DNA from: Ulva prolifera
Lineage: Eukaryota; Chlorophyta; Ulvophyceae; Ulvales; Ulvaceae
Length of the DNA stretch: 64,000 nt
Assembly: GCA_023078555.1 (NCBI GenBank)
Contig: CM041200.1
Coordinates: 7,169,361 to 7,233,360 of the forward strand
Direction: 5' to 3'
The position numbers were made by a program, and so were the translations under genes. Under the pieces are notes generated by a model that ran no database searches, was not told where the DNA came from, and saw nothing but the letters and a program-made list of their open reading frames with translations. Shown here one piece after another: positions 12,589 to 25,128 of the stretch. The first letter of the stretch is position 1, and every line of letters begins with the position of its first letter.

Positions 12589-13140
12589 GATGTTATCGGC
12601 AAAGCTCAAGCGTGAGCGCATTGGCACTCTGTCTCGTGATAGTGCAGAGATGTTGCGCCACGCAATAGGGCAGCGCTCCTCAGGAAAGCTTGGTGCAGCG
12701 AAAATGCTTATCGATTCAAGTGTGTCCACAGTCAGACAGGCTTGTACACGTAAATCACACATGTTTTAGCCTGCCGAAGTAATTCCCAGTGAGAAACTTC
12801 CCCTGGCCAGTACAGCAAGAAGCATACAGCGTCTGCCATGACAATTATTTGACATTACATCAAACACTGGCACCACCAGTTGTCCATGGAACACTCAAGT
12901 CTGCCCACAGACAATTCATTGGAAAGCGTAAACGGGAAGAAGGGACGTCCGCATGCCCCAGGCAATCACACTCTACATGAAAAAATCGCGGTATTGTGCA
13001 CACCGAAACGCAAACATGGCCGCCTCAACAGCACATCGCTGCTCACACCGCACAGCGTCAAGTTTCAACTCGCGTCCCCTGGCACACCGTGTGACAACGA
13101 GGCCTTAGCTACATCATGCGCAGCGCCCAGGCTGCCTTAA
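12589..13140 (+). other. Possible unrecognised small gene
   Basis: A 59-codon frame from ATG 12589 (MLSAKLKRERIGTLSRDSAE, then GKLGAAKMLIDSSVSTVRQA, helix-turn-helix-like), directly after TTTTCAG, and a second frame at 12880-13140 containing NGKKGRPHAPGNHTLHEKIA. Codon use is AT-richer, like the Cgr1/CCDC86 gene. No family recognised and no convincing splice joins the two; a decayed transposase is as likely as a host gene. Confidence 0.22.
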
Positions 13141-13352
13141 GCTTGCCTAATCTCCATGGCACCTCCATGACTCAACCTTGTAGATTGATATGGATTTGCC
13201 GTTGCAGTTCCCTGGCTGCCTCTTCAACACGGACTGCCGCAGGTCCCTGGTTTTTTCTCAACCGCGTGCTAGCAGCTCAGCCCAGGCTCGCGAATGTGCC
13301 AGAGCACGGCATGCGCGTAGCGAGATTCACATGGCATCTTTGAGCGCCATCA

Positions 13353-15377
13353 TCACATGCCGTATGTGCCGGCGCTGGCTTCCGCGCAGCGAGCAGCACA
13401 CTGCTGGTCGACCGCGATGACGCCCGCCGCGGCAACGGCTTCCCGCAGCGCGAGAATCGCCTCGATCTCGACAGACGGTGTGAAAGCCTGCAGGACGCTG
13501 GGTGGCAGGCCGAGGACGGCCGGCAGGACACCGTAGACACCGCCGTCCGAGGAGCCAACGCTGACGAGCGCCTGAGCCGGCTCGCAGGTTGGGTTGGCCA
13601 CGTAGTGCGTGTATCCTGCACGCATGTGCATGCATTCTCATGAACATTGTTTACAAAGAGTGAACGGCCCAGGGAGTAGACAGGCACAGCAGAAGAATCT
13701 CTTCTGTATCACCAGCCACACATGCACGGCCACACTGCAGCAACGCACGCATGAATAGTTCTGTTTGTAATTCATCTCCACATCATGGTATTCTGCGCTT
13801 TGCACAGCTGCAGACCGAGCATCATAGTGGTCGGCCTCACCGAGCATCATAGTGGTCGGCCTCAAGCCCTGAGGAGTCCCGTCCAGCTGGACTATGGGGT
13901 GCGTGTACGTGGCGCTACAGCAGTGTGGACATGTTTGTGGAAGCGGTATCGGACCTGCTCACTGGCAGCAAGTGTGAGCTATGTGCACACACTGCTCAGT
14001 ACATGGGAGCATGCGATCTTTTCTTTTTTTACTACTGGTATGCGCATCATGTATAGAATAGTACTAGCGCAATTGAACTTCAGTGGCGGCATACATACAC
14101 ACCAGCTGCACTTCAGCAGCCTGCCAGGCTAAGGGGAGCCTCGGCCGCTGGCGTGCCAGCCTTACATGAGCTGCGGCGCCACGCTGCAGCAACGCTGACG
14201 GGGGGGGGGGGGCTGTTTGCCATGCGATCACCTAGCCGGCAGCGTACCCTGTGGGATGACGAATCCAGTGCCGGCCGCAATCGCCTCATCACGAATCAAC
14301 GCCCCGGCTTCGTCGACAAACCCGGCCTCCACGGTGCCGGACACCACAAACACGTTCTCGTCGCCGCGGGGGTGAACGTGCGGGTACACGACGCCGCAGG
14401 GGTCAAAGGCATAGATGGCCTGTGTGAAGCCGGTGGTGAGCGCGCCCATGACAGGGTCCGTGCCGAGGCTGACGGGCCGCAGTGTGCCGCCGGCGAAGGG
14501 CACGGCCACCTCGAATCCGATAGTGAAATCCTCCGGCTCAAACATGGCGCGCACCGCCTGCTCACCGAGGAAGTCATTGTCCACAAAGTCGCTGGGGAGG
14601 CCTGCAGCATTGCTGGGGATGGTCACTCATCAGTGGCACTGTCTTGCGGCGGCGGCACCGCAGTGCATGCGTGATGAGGCATGGCACATGGGAGAGGGTG
14701 GGGTGATTCTAACCGGGAGTGTACACATAGCGCTGTGTGTACACTCCGATAGCTGTGCAGGAGTGTGCACAGCTATTGCCTCGAGGTGCGCCGGAGAGGT
14801 TCACGGCATGCATGCGTAGTGATTGATCGAGGGCACTCGAGGTGCAGGGCATGCACATGCATGTATCTACATGTAGATGTTGTCCATCTGGCCATGCATC
14901 AGCGCTGATCTGCAGAGCTGGCCATGATCACGATGATGAGATGTGTACACAACATCTTGCTGACAATTGTCAGCAAGATCCAGGTGTACGTCTGCCGCAT
15001 GTTGCAACATGCGGCAGACGTACACCTGGACGCTGACTCTCTCAAGGAGGCAGTGTTTATGTCACCTTATCCTCAAGTATCTAGCAGGAACAGCACCACT
15101 TGAGCTGCATTGAGCCATGTTCAACGGGTTTTACATGCAAATGCACCAGCCGATCTGCTGTGACATGTCGAATCCTCCAGGTGTTCGTGTCAGACAGTGC
15201 TGTCATCCCACAGTGAAACATGTGTCCTCGGGCTGACATGTCATGACAGAGGATGTATTTCGCACCTGCGCCATGCTCGTCCGCGCGGCCTGTCCCCACG
15301 GAAGCGATCAGCGCCAGCGTAGCTGCGCCCATCACGGATCCGGAGCGCCCTGCCTTTCGAGAAGTTCCAGAGGTCAT
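13353..15377 (-). CDS. Germin-like protein (secreted cupin)
   Basis: Three exons on the minus strand: 15377-15266, 14601-14248, 13615-13353 (242 aa, phases 1 and 1). The N-terminus has a basic stretch followed by a hydrophobic signal core (VMGAATLALIASVG). The two germin boxes are complete: box 1 CGVVYPHVHPRGDENVFVVSG-type with His112, His114 and Glu119, and box 2 G-x5-P-x4-H-x3-N with His159, together the four Mn ligands of the cupin fold. Box 2 is split by the second intron exactly within IPQG-YTH. Length is close to the 210-230 aa usual for the family. Germin-like proteins are apoplastic and include oxalate oxidases and superoxide dismutases; which activity applies cannot be read here. Intron 1 contains two adjacent perfect palindromes. 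The gene faces the ferritin-spondin gene tail to tail. An alternative start lies 33 bases upstream. Confidence 0.92.
13814..13863. repeat. 25-bp perfect tandem duplication
   Basis: Two head-to-tail copies of a 25-bp unit (ACCGAGCATCATAGTGGTCG + GCCTC) in intron 2 of the germin-like gene. Confidence 0.95.
14954..15030. repeat. Two adjacent perfect palindromes
   Basis: 14954-14979 is a perfect 26-bp palindrome centred on CAATTG. 14979-15030 is a perfect 52-bp palindrome centred on TTGCAA. They share one base. Both lie in intron 1 of the germin-like gene and could form strong hairpins in DNA or RNA. Confidence 0.95.
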
Positions 15378-17109
15378 CTGCACACTGCTACTCGCCTCAT
15401 GCTGCAGCATGTGTTGATGGACGGGGGTGCGTGCTGTCGGTGCAGGCTGCCATGTGCGATGTCATCCTATCTCAATATGTGACTCAATTTTGTTGCACAG
15501 CTATGCATATCGGCCGCGTCACGACCGCGACTAAGCGCGTGCGCCTGCGCATGCGCTGCGCCGCATGCTGACGTGTCACCATTATGGCATTCTTGCGCCG
15601 CGGTAGTGCCACCACAGTGTGCGCGTGGTTGTGTGCGCAGAAGCTGCTTCGGCAGAGAGTGTTGCGCTGTGTTCGCTTGGGGCAGCTCACATTATTGGGA
15701 CAATGGTGAATAGGGCAATAGCCCCCTGAGCGTCGGCAATGCATGCGGGTCTACCAGCGATCTATCGATATCATTGCAAGGCCCATGGCCGTGCTCACAA
15801 TGCTTCATCAGCCGCACTGCGGCGGGGCACGTAACGTCAAGAGCACAAAATGACGCAAAAGAGGCCTACCTTGACGCTGCTCAGAGGGACGGGAAGGAGA
15901 AGAAGGTTTGGATCTGGGGGTGCTTGTCGATGCCGCAGACGGGCTTTGCTGTTTTCCGAGCCTTGCACTGAGACCGCTTCAATCCGCTGCCAACGCTACA
16001 GATGAGATTGGTATACGAAATCGGTGGACCGCACACGTTGGGACAGCAATTCGGTCTGGCCGACGGTTAAACCTCGGAGCGTTCTCTTGCCGACCACGAA
16101 TGGATTTTCAATAGAAATCTTTCCCGCCGGACGTCAGCTATGCGCAGGAAAGGATCCAATATCAGCAAGGTCACGGTGCTGACAGTAAGAGCTTGCGTTC
16201 GACTTTATGTGTATGAGGAGTGACCTGCACAGGGACTTCCCATGCTGCAGCATGCTGTGTCCTCAGCATCGATGTCGAATGCGGCACGGGACTCGTCAGC
16301 GACTGCGTGCATGGTAAGCATGCATGTGGCACAGCGCGCACTGCAGCGCATGTCGAGCTCGCAAGTTTGGTTTGTTGGGACTGTGCTCCGGAATGCGGAC
16401 CCGATCTTGCATACATATACCGCGCATTGAAATTCCCACTGACGTGGTGTCGAGAATCTGCGTGTAGGGCCACTGTACGCCAGCGGCGTCAGCTGGCACA
16501 GGCGTGACTGGAGATCGCCAGCGTGCTTGCATACCAGTCCTTGACTACCTTCAACTTCCTTCTCCAGGCGAGTAGCAAGTTTGCACTTCCGGAAGCATGC
16601 ATGCGCTGGAGCTTCGCGACGCGCCGAAGAGCGCATCGGAATGGGAGGTGCGAAGCCTCGCAGTTCGCCACGCTGCATGTATCGCGCAAGCGCTTACCTG
16701 GCTGTACTTACAGCTATGTTACGCTGATACCATTCATCGGTACACGGAGGGTGTCAACCTAACAATAAGCCCGAGAATTGAGGTGCCACTTGCTGCAGAA
16801 GAACGTAAGGTGCATAATCGACGAAGCCGGGCCTGCGAGTTCACCGTCGCACAGGCCATGCATGCACCAACACCCGTCATGTATAGCAAGGCAGACTTTC
16901 ACGAGGCGAGCTCGCAAGTTTGCCAACACTTATGCCGAGGGGGTACAACATCCCTGATCACGATCACCTGCCCGAGCGCTCCCCTAGACGGTGTTTATCA
17001 TCGTAGCATCGCACATATGTGGGGCCGGCGCCCCGGTCTAGGAGCGCTGGGTCCAGACAGCGCTGGGTCCAGACATCCCCTGCAGATCTAGAATGCATCT
17101 GAGCATGCA
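15378..17109. other. No supported gene
   Basis: Upstream of the germin-like gene. A 164-codon frame at 16597-17091 has no recognisable motif and is probably chance. Confidence 0.5.
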
Positions 17110-17385
17110 CATGCAAGCAGACTGGAGACGGGGATCTGCACTCGGGACATGCACACGTCCACCGGGAATGCGAGCCACTCAGACATCGCCCAGGGCCCTG
17201 GGCGGTGTCTGTTGACTCACAATAACATACTGAATGCACACAGGCGGTCGTTTCACGTCGCTGGGCGAAAGCAGCCTTTTCGTCGAAAAGCGTATGCATG
17301 CCTGGGCAGAATGACCCATTTCTCCCAGGGAGCGCCTACAGCGCCCAGCGCGTGCCCAGAGCACGCCCAGTGAGCCTAGGACACT
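17110..17385. repeat. Left arm of a long inverted repeat
   Basis: Reverse complement resembles 18800-19045, with closely matching blocks such as GTGTGCATTCAGTATGTTAT and CCCAGGGCCCTGGGCGATGT; the half nearest the centre is more diverged. Confidence 0.75.
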
Positions 17386-18799
17386 CTTATTATGTTTATA
17401 TTCACTAATGGGACGATATCTTTCATGTTATCGACTCCACAGCAATCGGATTGCTGTGGAAGGCGTCCTAGCCGTTGTGACTTGTGGGGTCATGTACTAT
17501 CACATGTAGGCAGCTGCTCTGCGCGATTGGAGCGATATGAGGAATCAATACAAGTGTATTTCCCTCTTGGGGATGGGTTGTTTTGTCGCTCTGCGGTTGA
17601 TTGCTTCAGCGGCTCTGACCCCATTTCGTTCTGGCGTGTCCAGTACATGGCATGAGTATAAAACAACAGGCATCAATAGGCGTGCATGCTTAGATAATGG
17701 TACAGTCAGGATACCTTCAGCGATACCGACAGCTGTGTTGAGGCTGATCAAGCGGCTGTCCACATGATGACGGTCATTAATTAACACAATATTGTGTTGA
17801 CACCACATGGATGCAGCTGGTCTGGTTGATACATCTGGCATGTTTGTCATAAATGGCAGTATCATTTAGTTGCATCTAGATTGTATTGCAAGCGATGTCA
17901 CATCTGAAGGATGCCAGTCAGGTTATATGCTGATAACATGGTAGCATTGTGCAAGAGGCAGAAAACCGATGCAGTTGAATGTATACTGCTGTGAAACAAG
18001 AATGCAAAAGAATATTTACGCAAAAAGAACTGAAGGATGCGCTCTGCATCACTGTCATGGGATTCTGAACTGCATCAGGCGTAGGAAAGCAAGAATGCCT
18101 CACTCACAGCCTCTTCGTGTGCTTGCATCTGTGACCTGCCCCATTACGCCCACTGATGACATCATGATTGACCGCAACTCAGTCACGTGGATCGGTGCTG
18201 GTTGAACAGCGATAGGTTATTGCGTAGTGCTGAATACATTTGTGTGAATGAACATGCTGTCGCGACCGTCACAGCCAGATTCGCAGCGCCTCCGTGCCCT
18301 CCAAAACGAGGAAGGGACTAATATACACAGTTGAAAATTATGACTGCAATTTGTAGATCGAGCAGGGATCATTCTTGCCGTGGCTTTGATGAGCCGGTGT
18401 ATGGCAGCGTACTTTCAATCACTGCGACGGAAGAACAATGCTGCCTTCCCCACCGAGATTAGAGAGCCATCTGGGGCTGGTGACTTTTGGTATGTGTACG
18501 TATATGCTGTGGTCGATTGGAATGATATGCTGCGTCTTTGCTGACACAGCTGTTTTGCGTCTTTGCAAACTCACGAGGTGCAGAAATTGCACGCAAGTTC
18601 CGGCAGAAACCAACAGCAATGCCAGTCACTTAACTTCACTCAACCGCTGAGTCTGTGGTAGCTAAGCCGGTCTAGGCCGGTGTGGTGTCCCCTCTCCATG
18701 ACTGCATCACAGACACGTCGGACATACCCGCACAACACCGGTTGATAGGTCACTGAACATCCATGAGACATATTATAGTGTTTTTGGGGTGTTCTCAAC

Positions 18800-19045
18800 C
18801 CGCTGTGCTCACTGGGCGTGCGCTTGGCGCCAAATCCGCGTCGATGGGCGCAATCAGCATTTGGGGCGAAAACAGGCCTTTCCCTGGGCACTTTTCTACG
18901 TGTCGCCCAGGGACCGCCTGTGTGCATTCAGTATGTTATTGTGAGTCTATAGACACCACCCAGGGCCCTGGGCGATGTCTGAGTGGCTCGCGTTCCCGGT
19001 GGACGTGTGCATGGCCGGAGTGCAGACCCCCCTGACTGGAGCCTT
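18800..19045. repeat. Right arm of a long inverted repeat
   Basis: Partner of 17110-17385 in inverted orientation, about 1.4 kb away. The intervening DNA has no recognisable transposase. Confidence 0.75.
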
Positions 19046-22000
19046 TTTCTGCATGTGGGTGCACCCATGGCACTGTAAGCCATGGCACTGTAAGCCACTC
19101 GAGTCAGGGCACAAAGTGGAGATTGCCATTAGATCGCCTGCGCCGCCCAGAGCGGCCCAGTGGGCCACGTGTGTACTCACTTCAGGGCACCCAACTGCCC
19201 ATGGGCGCCCCTGAAGTGCTCAGCCACGAGATATCTCTGCATATGCCGCGAAATCAAGCATGTGCCGGGCTTGCGAGCGCAGCCTGTCCCGCCCCTGCAG
19301 GGGGCTGCTGATTGTCCAACAGGCACCAGACTGCGATGCGCACGCATGTCGCATTCACCAGGCGCTGCGCAGCATGCATGCAGCAGTGGCGTGCGTTCAT
19401 ACTTGCCTGGCCTGAGCCGTCCGGCCCCGGCGGCGGCAGCTTCGCCGCAGTGTGGATGGCTGCGTTGACGGTTTCCCAGCCGGAGTGCATGCATGGAGGC
19501 TGCAAGCCGACGCGGTTGCGCTGATCAGCAATGAGTGGCGTCTGCACGGACCTGCCTTCACCGCGCCTATGAGACGGGCATCCATGTGTCCATCTCCTTT
19601 GAGGTGGCTGTGGCTATAGCCTGGTGCTTGCAGGGGTGGGACATCGTCGATGGATCACTGGCAACGGTTATCGGTGGCAGCTGGTGAGCTTCTGGCGGCA
19701 GCGATTGCCGGATGGACGGTGTTTATGTACCAACAAGTCCACGGCTGGCCTGGTGTTGAGGGATGCAGCCATGCACGCCTGCGGCCCGCAGATGTTCACT
19801 GCCAGACAGCAGGCCAGGCCCCGCCAGGCCCCGATCCCAGGCGTGGAGGCTCCATTTGACCACAGACAATCATCTTTTGTTGAATTCAGCGAGTGCCGTG
19901 GTGGAGGTGTTACCATGCAGGACAGGACAGCGCATGGCATGAGAAACGGATTGGTCATCGACAGTCTCAGCTGTGGTTTGAGTGGCATGCAGTGACACCA
20001 GAAGGATTCTCAGGTGGGGCCCAAGGCATCGCCGCTGCCATAGATATTACGTGATACCTGCGGTCGTCAGGATCGGAAGATGCAAGGCGGTTTGTGTTTT
20101 CAGTACCATGTTGTGGGCTCCTGGTGGCAGTGTGTCGCGAGCATTGTGGGTGATTTGCCAGCCTGGCAGTTGCTCGTTTGGCACGCTGCTGACAGCCTCC
20201 GGCATGTACCCCAAAAGCTGAGTAAAGTTGAGCCATGATGACCATCTGTTTGATCCGGCCACTGGCGCCAGTCGGTCTGCCCGTGGGCATGGACGCGCAG
20301 ACGTGAGATCCAAGAAAGCAGCTTCACCTACAATGTGGCTGCTATCAGTGATACCAAGCTTCTGTACATCTGGATTTGACCGACATGGACATGCTATAGA
20401 ATGTAGCCTATCTCGAGATGGAGCGTATATCGTATGGAATCGGAGGCGACATCTTCCGCATTCGTCACATGCCGTCAGATGTCTCGGACATGCGTGTGAA
20501 CTAGCACTAACACTAAAAGTTGAACGTTTTCAATGATATCATGTTGCGCGATGTCTTCAGACATACGATACCGCCTTGAGAACATCCTGCTCCCGTTCCG
20601 TCAGTCGGCTGATTCGTTGAACGCAGAGATGTCTAACCCCGCCCCACTTGCAGCAACTTGGACATTAAGCCTGGTCGTCCTGGCATGTTGATGTGGTCCT
20701 CAAGACCCCTGCCGCTCTCTGGTGTTCGTGGTGTCCACGGGTGAACGCAAACGGGTTGCGGGTCTGAATGAACAAACCCGAGTTGAGCCTGGAGGTGCAT
20801 GCGCAGCTGAGTAATGCTGACTGATCAGGCTGGAAGAAAATGTCTGTACGTGGTTGGCTTCAGGCTCCATTCGGACTCTGCGCGCTGTTTATAGCCACTT
20901 GCTGAATCACTGTCGCTCGTCCGGCAACATTTGTAAAGTGGCGCCTTCCGCAAATGTCCATATCGTTGTGAGACTTTGACAATTCAGGGGGTCTTGGTGC
21001 CATAGCCGTCGTTGACGCGAGCCTGGACGTATGTGCAGAGCTCCCAGGAGGTGTTCATTGGTTCCAGCAGTCTGCAGTTTGCAGCCTAGTCTGCAGTGAA
21101 GCTCCTGTGAAGCGTGCGGATGCGAGCGGGGCACCGCGATAATCCTCACATCCTTCATGGCGAGGGCATGTGGAGAGGAAGCAATGGTCACACTTGACGT
21201 GCTGACACCAAACCGAGTCCCTGCTCGGCAAGGCCCTTGCCACTTCACCTGAGGTGATCAGCAGCCGGACACACGAATGCAGTGAAGTTGCACCGTGCTG
21301 TGTATGAGATGCTTGGCAAAGCCTTCTCCATCGGCTATTTGTGGTACGCCAATGCAACAACTGCAGTGTACCAGGATTCTGCCCTGCTCGACCTGAAGAT
21401 TGGGTGCTCGTCCAGCACAGTCTTCACTGTTCAACATGTTGAACGCATCAGAGATTGGGCAGCTCTGAACATGCCCCCAGCTGTGTGGCCAGATGGATCT
21501 CACTCCAGCTCCAGCTAGCACCCGAGCACGCCGGTTGATGTGAGCAGCTATGAGGCCGTACAAGCGTCATCTGCTCAGCACATCACTCTCGTCACGGTCA
21601 TGGTCATGGTGTCCTGCCGTGCATGCATCTCTCCTTTAAATCAGCGAAACAATGGGAAGCACCCGCCCTGCCGCGACCTCGAGGCTCGCTCGAATGCACT
21701 CCGCGCCAGGGCACTGCCTCCACCTATATAACCTGCGCGCGCCCGCAGACGGTTCCATCCGACCTTCTGGTGCGGTTCCAACACACCGTGTCTTCGCGTT
21801 GGTCTCCTCGGGTTGTCGAGTTGATAGTGTCGACACCGCAAACGGGATCAGGCCTGCCTAGTTCGGCACGATCCGCAGTCGCGGCATCCGCGCATCAAAG
21901 CGTTCACGCGTGCAGGGACAGCAGCGAGGACATTTCTGCTTGCAACACGGGGTGTTGATTACAAGGGACTGGCGAGATCTCTGCGGCAGGTGACGCACTA

Positions 22001-22652
22001 GTACTGGCCGCGATTGATAGCTTGATGTGGTCAGCCATGCACTGGCGCGACTTGAATGCACTGTCCTGCACAGCCCGAGGCCTTTCGAGGCCAGCTCCGG
22101 CCGTACTTTGCCGCAAAATAGGTTTTTAGTTTTTTTTTTTTAACAACGACCCTAGCAAAGATGAGACTCCATGAGGCTTGTTGATACCCTGGTTCATCCT
22201 CTGATCTGCCTGTGCATCTCTAGATCTAGCTAGAGGTATAAGATCCACAATCGAGTATCTTCCTGCAAATATTCCTATGGCTGTCGTGGCTGCTGAGAAA
22301 CAGCCTGTCACCTGCCTCTCCGAAATTGTCCCATACACACAGCTTGAGTCATGCTGATGAGGATCTGTCGTCCAGCAAATGCACCGATGACCCAACTCTG
22401 ACTGGCTGTCTATTTCATCAGCTCAAGGATGCATCTGCTGTTACACTAGTAGCACAACAGAGTCACAGTGTGACTGGGCAGTGCTGTAGCTGTGTTCACC
22501 GACACGGGCCCGTCCCTGCTATCTCTCTCTGCTGGGACGGCCCTGGTCAGAAGCATCTACTCAACGGCCGCGTCTGCAATCCATAAGCCGCTTCCTCGCT
22601 CACAGCTCACACAGCTCATTGCGGCCGGCCCGCTGCATCTCCCGCGTGCCCA
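19046..22652. other. No supported gene
   Basis: 3.6 kb with only short frames that match nothing known. It contains a 15-bp tandem repeat (19067-19097) and a hairpin around 19180-19221 (CACTTCAGGGC / GCCCCTGAAGTG). A promoter for the MBL gene is expected near the right end. Confidence 0.5.
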
Positions 22653-22740
22653 CCAGTGTTGGGTCGCTTTCCAGGGCTCCCACCCAGACATTAGACCTGA
22701 ATATTCGGAATTGTTACATATGATCGGGCCTGATGACCAC
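22653..22740 (+). mobile_element. hAT-like MITE copy 3, right end decayed
   Basis: Left terminal repeat CAGTGTTGGGTCGC and interior are intact, but the right end has decayed to GATGACCACCCACCC and no target duplication can be seen. It lies about 100 bases upstream of the MBL hydrolase start. Confidence 0.78.
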
Positions 22741-22837
22741 CCACCCACGCGCATGTGCACACCTGACAACTCTCATGCATGCAGCCACCAGGATAGCAGC
22801 AGCACCCACGGCAATGACGTGGACCAGTGGTACAGCG

Positions 22838-25128
22838 ATGGCCACCGTGTGCGCAGCCGCACTGCTGGCCGGCCCCGCCCTCACGTCCATCGTGGCGGCC
22901 GGAGGCGCGGAGGCATGGACCGCTGCGGCGGGGGGCCGCCGCCTGCTTGAAGTCGAAATCACCATGGGTGCGTGGCAGCGCGCCGGCCTGGGGTTCCCGC
23001 ACCCCCGTTGACCGTCGGGCCGCAGTGCAACTACATCATGGGTCCAATGGGTTGAGGACGGATTAAAAGCTACCCCCTCCGTTTCAGGAGGTCGTGGGTT
23101 CGATTCTGCGTTCGCTTTGGGGAATCGAAACGGCCGCACGTGACCACCTCGCTTAGCACAGGAGGAGGCCCTGTGAGTTGCGTACGGTCGTCTGAGGGGG
23201 GTTTCCAGGTGGTTTACCCCTTCGGCATATGTGGTCCCGTTAATTCGGAGTTGTCAATGTCCAATAGGATACGGCTCAGTAAATTTAGATTTACTTTACT
23301 TTTTACATCATCGCAGTGACACACACTCGCACCCTTGTCACAATGTTTGCGGACAGCCGGTGTGGGGCTCACTGAGCACTAGCGGTGGCAGGTTGTCAGT
23401 GCTGCCAGGTTCATCTCGCGGCAATTGTGTACCCTCAGGCATGGCCGCCAATGGCAGCCTTCACCAATTCGTTTAATTAATCGATTAATCACACTCTCTG
23501 TGTCCATCAGCAGCTCTGCACAGTCAGCATGCTTCCATGCACCATCCTGCGACACATCAGCAAATAACGCTTGCGCCCCATACACAACTGAGCACGACAC
23601 GATTGATCATGCCATCGTGCCAGATGAGTAATGTATGTACTTGTCAGGAAAAGAGTGAAACAAAAACGAGGTGTCCAGGCGGCTACGGCGGCCCAGAGGC
23701 TGCCCCGATGCTGTACAACCTGGACGGCTTTGAGCTCGAGCCCGTGCTCCCCATCCCCGCCGAGACCCTCGCCGAGGCTGTGCCCGTCGATTTCTCCGTC
23801 GGCTTCGCCACCGGCAAGATCAACCCCGGCGACCCGGCCTCTGTCGCCTACTACCTCACAGACGGCGTCTACTTTGCGCTGGCGCTGGTGACAGAGGCCG
23901 GTGTGGTGCTGGTCGATGCACCGCAGCCGATGGCGGCGACGCTGGTGGCCGCGGTGAAGGAGGTCGGAGGGGCGGGCGCCCGCGTGACGCACCTCGTGTA
24001 CTCGCATGCCCACCAGGACCACATCAGCGGCGCGCGCGCTGTCATCGATGCCTTCCCGGATGCCGAGGTGCGGCTACATGCATGACGTGTGCATGCATGC
24101 GCCCTTTCGCACATGCCACCCGCTGCAGCCGCCGTGATCATGATCGACTGGTGCATGTGTCGAGCCGAACGTGGAACTATGCCGGGTGGCTGGCACGTGG
24201 TGGGGACGGCACGCGATGTGGCCGGCACACAGTGTGGCCATTTGTGTGTTGAACTGGCCGGCACCCGGCGTGGCACCCCGTTGACTGTCCGTTCCCGCAG
24301 CCCAGTTGATCACCGGGCGCCGCGTGCACAGTATCAGACCCCAGATGTCGCCACCGCCACGGAGCGCGGCAGATCAAGACGTCGACGGTGACTGCCACCA
24401 CGAGCACGAAGCGTAGATGCAATTACTGATGCTACACTTGTAATCATAGTTCCTGTGGCTGCAGTGCTGTGTAGTCTGTTTTCGTACTCGGCCGCGTGAG
24501 TCGCCGTTCCGTGCTGATGCAGATCGTTGCCCATGAGGCCGCTGCGGAGGCTCTTGCAGAGAAGGCCGACCCCGCGCGGCCCCTCCCGACCGTCACCTTC
24601 ACCGGCAACTACACCCTGACCGTCGGCGGCGTCGCCATCGAGCTTTCGGAGGCGCCCCCCGCCCACACCGCCGCCGACATCTTCGTCTTCGTCCCGTCCG
24701 AGCGCCTCGCCATGATCGTCGATGTCATCTTCCCCGGCTGGACGCCTTTCCGCTCCGTCGCCATCGCCGGCAACCCCGGCAAACTCGTCGCCGTCCACGA
24801 CGAATTCCTCCGCTTTGACGCCGACACGTTCCTCTGTGGCCACCTCACGCGCCTCGGCCGCCGCGCCGACGTCGAGATTTCGAGGGAGTTTTACGTGGAT
24901 TTGTTTGAGGCGGCAGCGGGGGCGCTGGCGGTGGTGGACCCGACGGCGATCGCGCCGGAGGCGCTTGCGGTTGGGAATTTGTGGCTCTACACGAGCGAGC
25001 TCGGGCGCACGTATGCGGACACATGCTTTCAGACGCTGAAGCCGAAATGGACCGAGCTGGTTGCCGGGTTTGACGTGTACGGCCGCTCGCACTGCCTGGT
25101 CGCCACGGACTACCTGCGCGTTGATTAG
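22838..25128 (+). CDS. Metallo-beta-lactamase-fold hydrolase, putatively exported
   Basis: Three exons: 22838-22967, 23679-24067, 24523-25128 (374 aa). A hydrophobic N-terminus (MATVCAAALLAGPALTSIVA) suggests export; an in-frame Met at 22814 is an alternative start. The MBL zinc motif SHAHQDHISGA (His153, His155, Asp157, His158) is intact, and further ligands are visible: His221 in PPAHTAADIF, Asp240 in IVDVIFPG and His280 in TFLCGH. The family hydrolyses varied substrates (lactams, thioesters, lactones, phosphoesters); this sequence does not fix one. Coding DNA is very GC-rich at third positions. Intron 1 holds a tRNA-derived SINE, and a hAT-like MITE ends about 100 bases before the start. 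A TGTAA signal lies 81 bases after the stop. Confidence 0.9.
23030..23300 (+). mobile_element. tRNA-derived SINE in intron 1 of the MBL gene
   Basis: The head resembles a tRNA gene: an A-box-like stretch near 23048-23061, a CCTCC/GGAGG stem with a TTTC-containing loop, and a clear B box GGTTCGATTCT at 23097-23107. A GC-rich body follows, then a tail segment (ATTCGGAGTTGTCAATGTCC) repeated at four other places in the window, ending in a T-rich stretch. This head-body-tail order is that of tRNA SINEs whose tail is copied from a partner LINE. Confidence 0.68.
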
